Positions 62,738 to 64,000 of a stretch of DNA of 64,000 nt are shown here, piece by piece. A program made the translations under genes and the position numbers. Each line of letters opens with the position of its first letter. Position 1 is the stretch's first letter. Source of the stretch: an uncultured Clostridia bacterium (GTDB lineage Bacteria; Bacillota; Clostridia; Oscillospirales; Acutalibacteraceae); NCBI GenBank assembly GCA_944380855.1, contig CALWIW010000002.1, positions 39,662 through 103,661 of the forward strand. The letters are read 5' to 3'. The notes below the pieces were generated by a model. It saw only the letters and a list, made by a program, of their open reading frames with translations. It searched no databases and was not told where the DNA came from.

Positions 62738-63847
62738 ATGAAACTGCGTAAAATCGGAGCGTTGGCATTGGCTTTTATATGTATGAGTTTTATATTTAAG
62801 TATGCCTATGCCGACGCCTCTGAAAATCCCGCCGAACCTGAACTTTCCGCTCAGTCGGCGGTACTGTTTTGTCCGGACAACGGAGAAGTGATTTTTGAAA
62901 AATCAGCCCATGATAAAATTAAAATCGCAAGTACCACAAAAATAATGACCACGCTTTTAACTTTGGAAGCGGCTCAGAAAAACAATAAAACCGTCTGTTT
63001 CACTCTTGATATGGCGGCAGAGGGAAGCTCCATGTATTTGCAGGAGGGCAACAAGCTCAGGCTTTCCGATTTGGCTGTGGGAATGATGCTGGCTTCCGGA
63101 AATGACGGAGCAAATGCGGCGGCGATTGCCGTTGGAGGAAGCAAAGAAAAATTTGCGGAAATGATGAATAAAAGAGCAAAGGAAATAGGAATGAGTGACA
63201 CTTCCTTTGTTACTCCCAGCGGACTGGACGACGAACACCACTACAGCACCGCTTACGATATGGCTTTGCTTATGAGTGAGGCTTTGAAAAATCAGGACTT
63301 TGCAGAAATAGCAAAGATGAAATCGGGAACAATAGAGCTTATTTACCCTGAGGGAAAAACACTCAGCTATACAAATCACAACAAGCTTTTAAGCCTGTAT
63401 GAATACTGCGTCGGCGGTAAAACAGGATATACAAAGGCGGCAGGAAGATGTCTTGTGACTGCCGCTCAAAAAGACGGAGTTACTTTAATTGCGGTGACTC
63501 TTAATGCTCCCTCGGATTGGGACGACCACATAAATATGTATGAATACGGATTTTCTGTTTTGGAAAATGCGGAGATTGACAAGGAGATGCTTTCCGTTTT
63601 GGTTCCGGTTGCGGGAACAGAAGAAAAAATTAAGCTTGTCCCTGACAGAAGCTTGAGTTTTGTAAGGCGGGTAGGAGATAACGATTTCGATATTAGCGAA
63701 AATGTAAGATACTATATACCTAAATTTATCTATGAGCCTGTAAAGCTGAACGAACCCTACGGAAAAGCTGTTGTTTATCTGGGAAACAATAAGCTGGAAA
63801 GTTTTTTGTTGATTCCGGAAAAAATTGAAAACTCTAATGCACGATGA
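62738..63847 (+). CDS. D-alanyl-D-alanine carboxypeptidase (DacF/S11 family)
   Basis: An exported penicillin-binding protein that trims peptidoglycan stem peptides. Signal peptide MKLRKIGALALAFICMSFIF with a cleavage site near AYADA. The S11 active site is complete: STTKIM (Ser-x-x-Lys, about residue 69), SGND (Ser-x-Asn) near 126, and KTGYT near 228. The C-terminal domain of about 90 residues resembles that of DacF, and the end lacks a clear amphipathic anchor helix. ATG 62738 with GAGGTG is preferred over the TTG two codons earlier. The position after ytfJ fits a role at sporulation. Confidence 0.93.
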   Translation: MKLRKIGALALAFICMSFIFKYAYADASENPAEPELSAQSAVLFCPDNGEVIFEKSAHDKIKIASTTKIMTTLLTLEAAQKNNKTVCFTLDMAAEGSSMYLQEGNKLRLSDLAVGMMLASGNDGANAAAIAVGGSKEKFAEMMNKRAKEIGMSDTSFVTPSGLDDEHHYSTAYDMALLMSEALKNQDFAEIAKMKSGTIELIYPEGKTLSYTNHNKLLSLYEYCVGGKTGYTKAAGRCLVTAAQKDGVTLIAVTLNAPSDWDDHINMYEYGFSVLENAEIDKEMLSVLVPVAGTEEKIKLVPDRSLSFVRRVGDNDFDISENVRYYIPKFIYEPVKLNEPYGKAVVYLGNNKLESFLLIPEKIENSNAR

Positions 63848-63886
63848 AAACAGTTTTTAAAGGAAAACTCATATGTGAGCAGACAG

Positions 63887-64000
63887 GGTTTCCAAAGGGA
63901 CCACTGTCCCTTTGGCAGGAGGCTTGGAGGACAGAGGCCTCCAAGAGGGCCTTTGGCAGGCAGTTTGGAGGACAGAGGCCTCCAAGAGGGCCTTTGGCAG
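63887..64000 (+). repeat. interspersed repeat copy 3, expanded in tandem and cut by the window edge
   Basis: It begins with TTTCCAAAGGGA and TCCCTTTGGCAGG as in copy 2, then the TTGGAGGAC hairpin arm. From 63924 a 41-base unit (TTGGAGGACAGAGGCCTCCA and onward to CTTTGGCAGGCAG) repeats, with the second unit starting at 63965 and running to the edge. Same orientation as copy 2. Confidence 0.85.

Noticed and set aside
63924-64000. CRISPR array in the 41-base tandem repeat
   Set aside because: The units are directly contiguous with no variable spacers, and no cas gene is present.

Overview
The window looks like the chromosome of a low-to-moderate-GC, spore-forming Clostridia species, most likely a gut member of the Ruminococcaceae/Oscillospiraceae type. 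The evidence is a T-box on asnS-asnA, a purine riboswitch, sporulation-linked ytfJ and dacF-type genes beside scpAB, a short-form HisG with HisZ, RNase J with a GdpP-type protein, many Gly-Cys lipoproteins, a class B sortase, and a secreted dockerin-bearing mucin glycosidase. Taxonomy is inferred from gene content only; no rRNA is present.

Layout. 1-2.96 kb: the end of a manganese/zinc/iron ABC transporter operon (binding protein, ATPase, two permeases). 3.06-5.45 kb: a decayed AT-rich P-loop NTPase with helical repeats, a probable accessory gene. 5.5-8.9 kb, minus strand: pnp, rpsO with a structured leader, and an XRE regulator. 9.1-13.0 kb: tRNA-Thr(CGT), a small lipoprotein, a hemolysin-III membrane protein, and nagA-nagB. 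13.0-17.8 kb: an interspersed repeat, then on the minus strand a small unknown protein, an unusual class B sortase fusion, thiI and a cysteine desulfurase. 18.0-25.7 kb: an AI-2E-family membrane protein and the his genes ZGD, C, B, A, I, E; hisH and hisF are absent. 25.7-32.1 kb: a lipoprotein and a 1774-residue GH101 endo-alpha-N-acetylgalactosaminidase with a dockerin inside the protein. 32.2-36.3 kb: a helicase carrying membrane segments, nrdR, a 60-codon gene and rnhA. 36.4-46.3 kb: a housekeeping run rnj, gdpP-like, rplI, dnaB, tilS, hpt, ftsH. 46.6-54.3 kb, minus strand: a lipoprotein, then one apparent operon of a Fec-type ABC transporter, a three-subunit molybdenum hydroxylase and a MocA-like nucleotidyltransferase. 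54.4-59.2 kb, minus strand: a second repeat copy, a riboswitch-controlled purine permease, and T-box-controlled asnS-asnA. 59.2-63.9 kb: an M50 protease, scpA-scpB, a DUF2953-like protein, ytfJ and a D-Ala-D-Ala carboxypeptidase; a third repeat copy, expanded in tandem, ends the window.

How they work together. GH101 would release core-1 O-glycans from mucin, and nagAB would feed amino-sugar phosphates into glycolysis. The purine permease and the molybdenum hydroxylase suggest purine salvage or catabolism, with the neighbouring ABC transporter plausibly bringing in the molybdate or tungstate that the hydroxylase needs. ThiI and its adjacent cysteine desulfurase form a sulfur-transfer pair.

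The most interesting signals are: a guanine-class riboswitch whose first half is complementary to a segment in the loop of a Shine-Dalgarno-sequestering hairpin; the GH101 with an internal dockerin; the membrane-anchored SF2 helicase; the sortase with an N-terminal fold that resembles the product of the adjacent gene; the three copies of a double-hairpin intergenic repeat; and the his operon lacking both subunits of IGP synthase.
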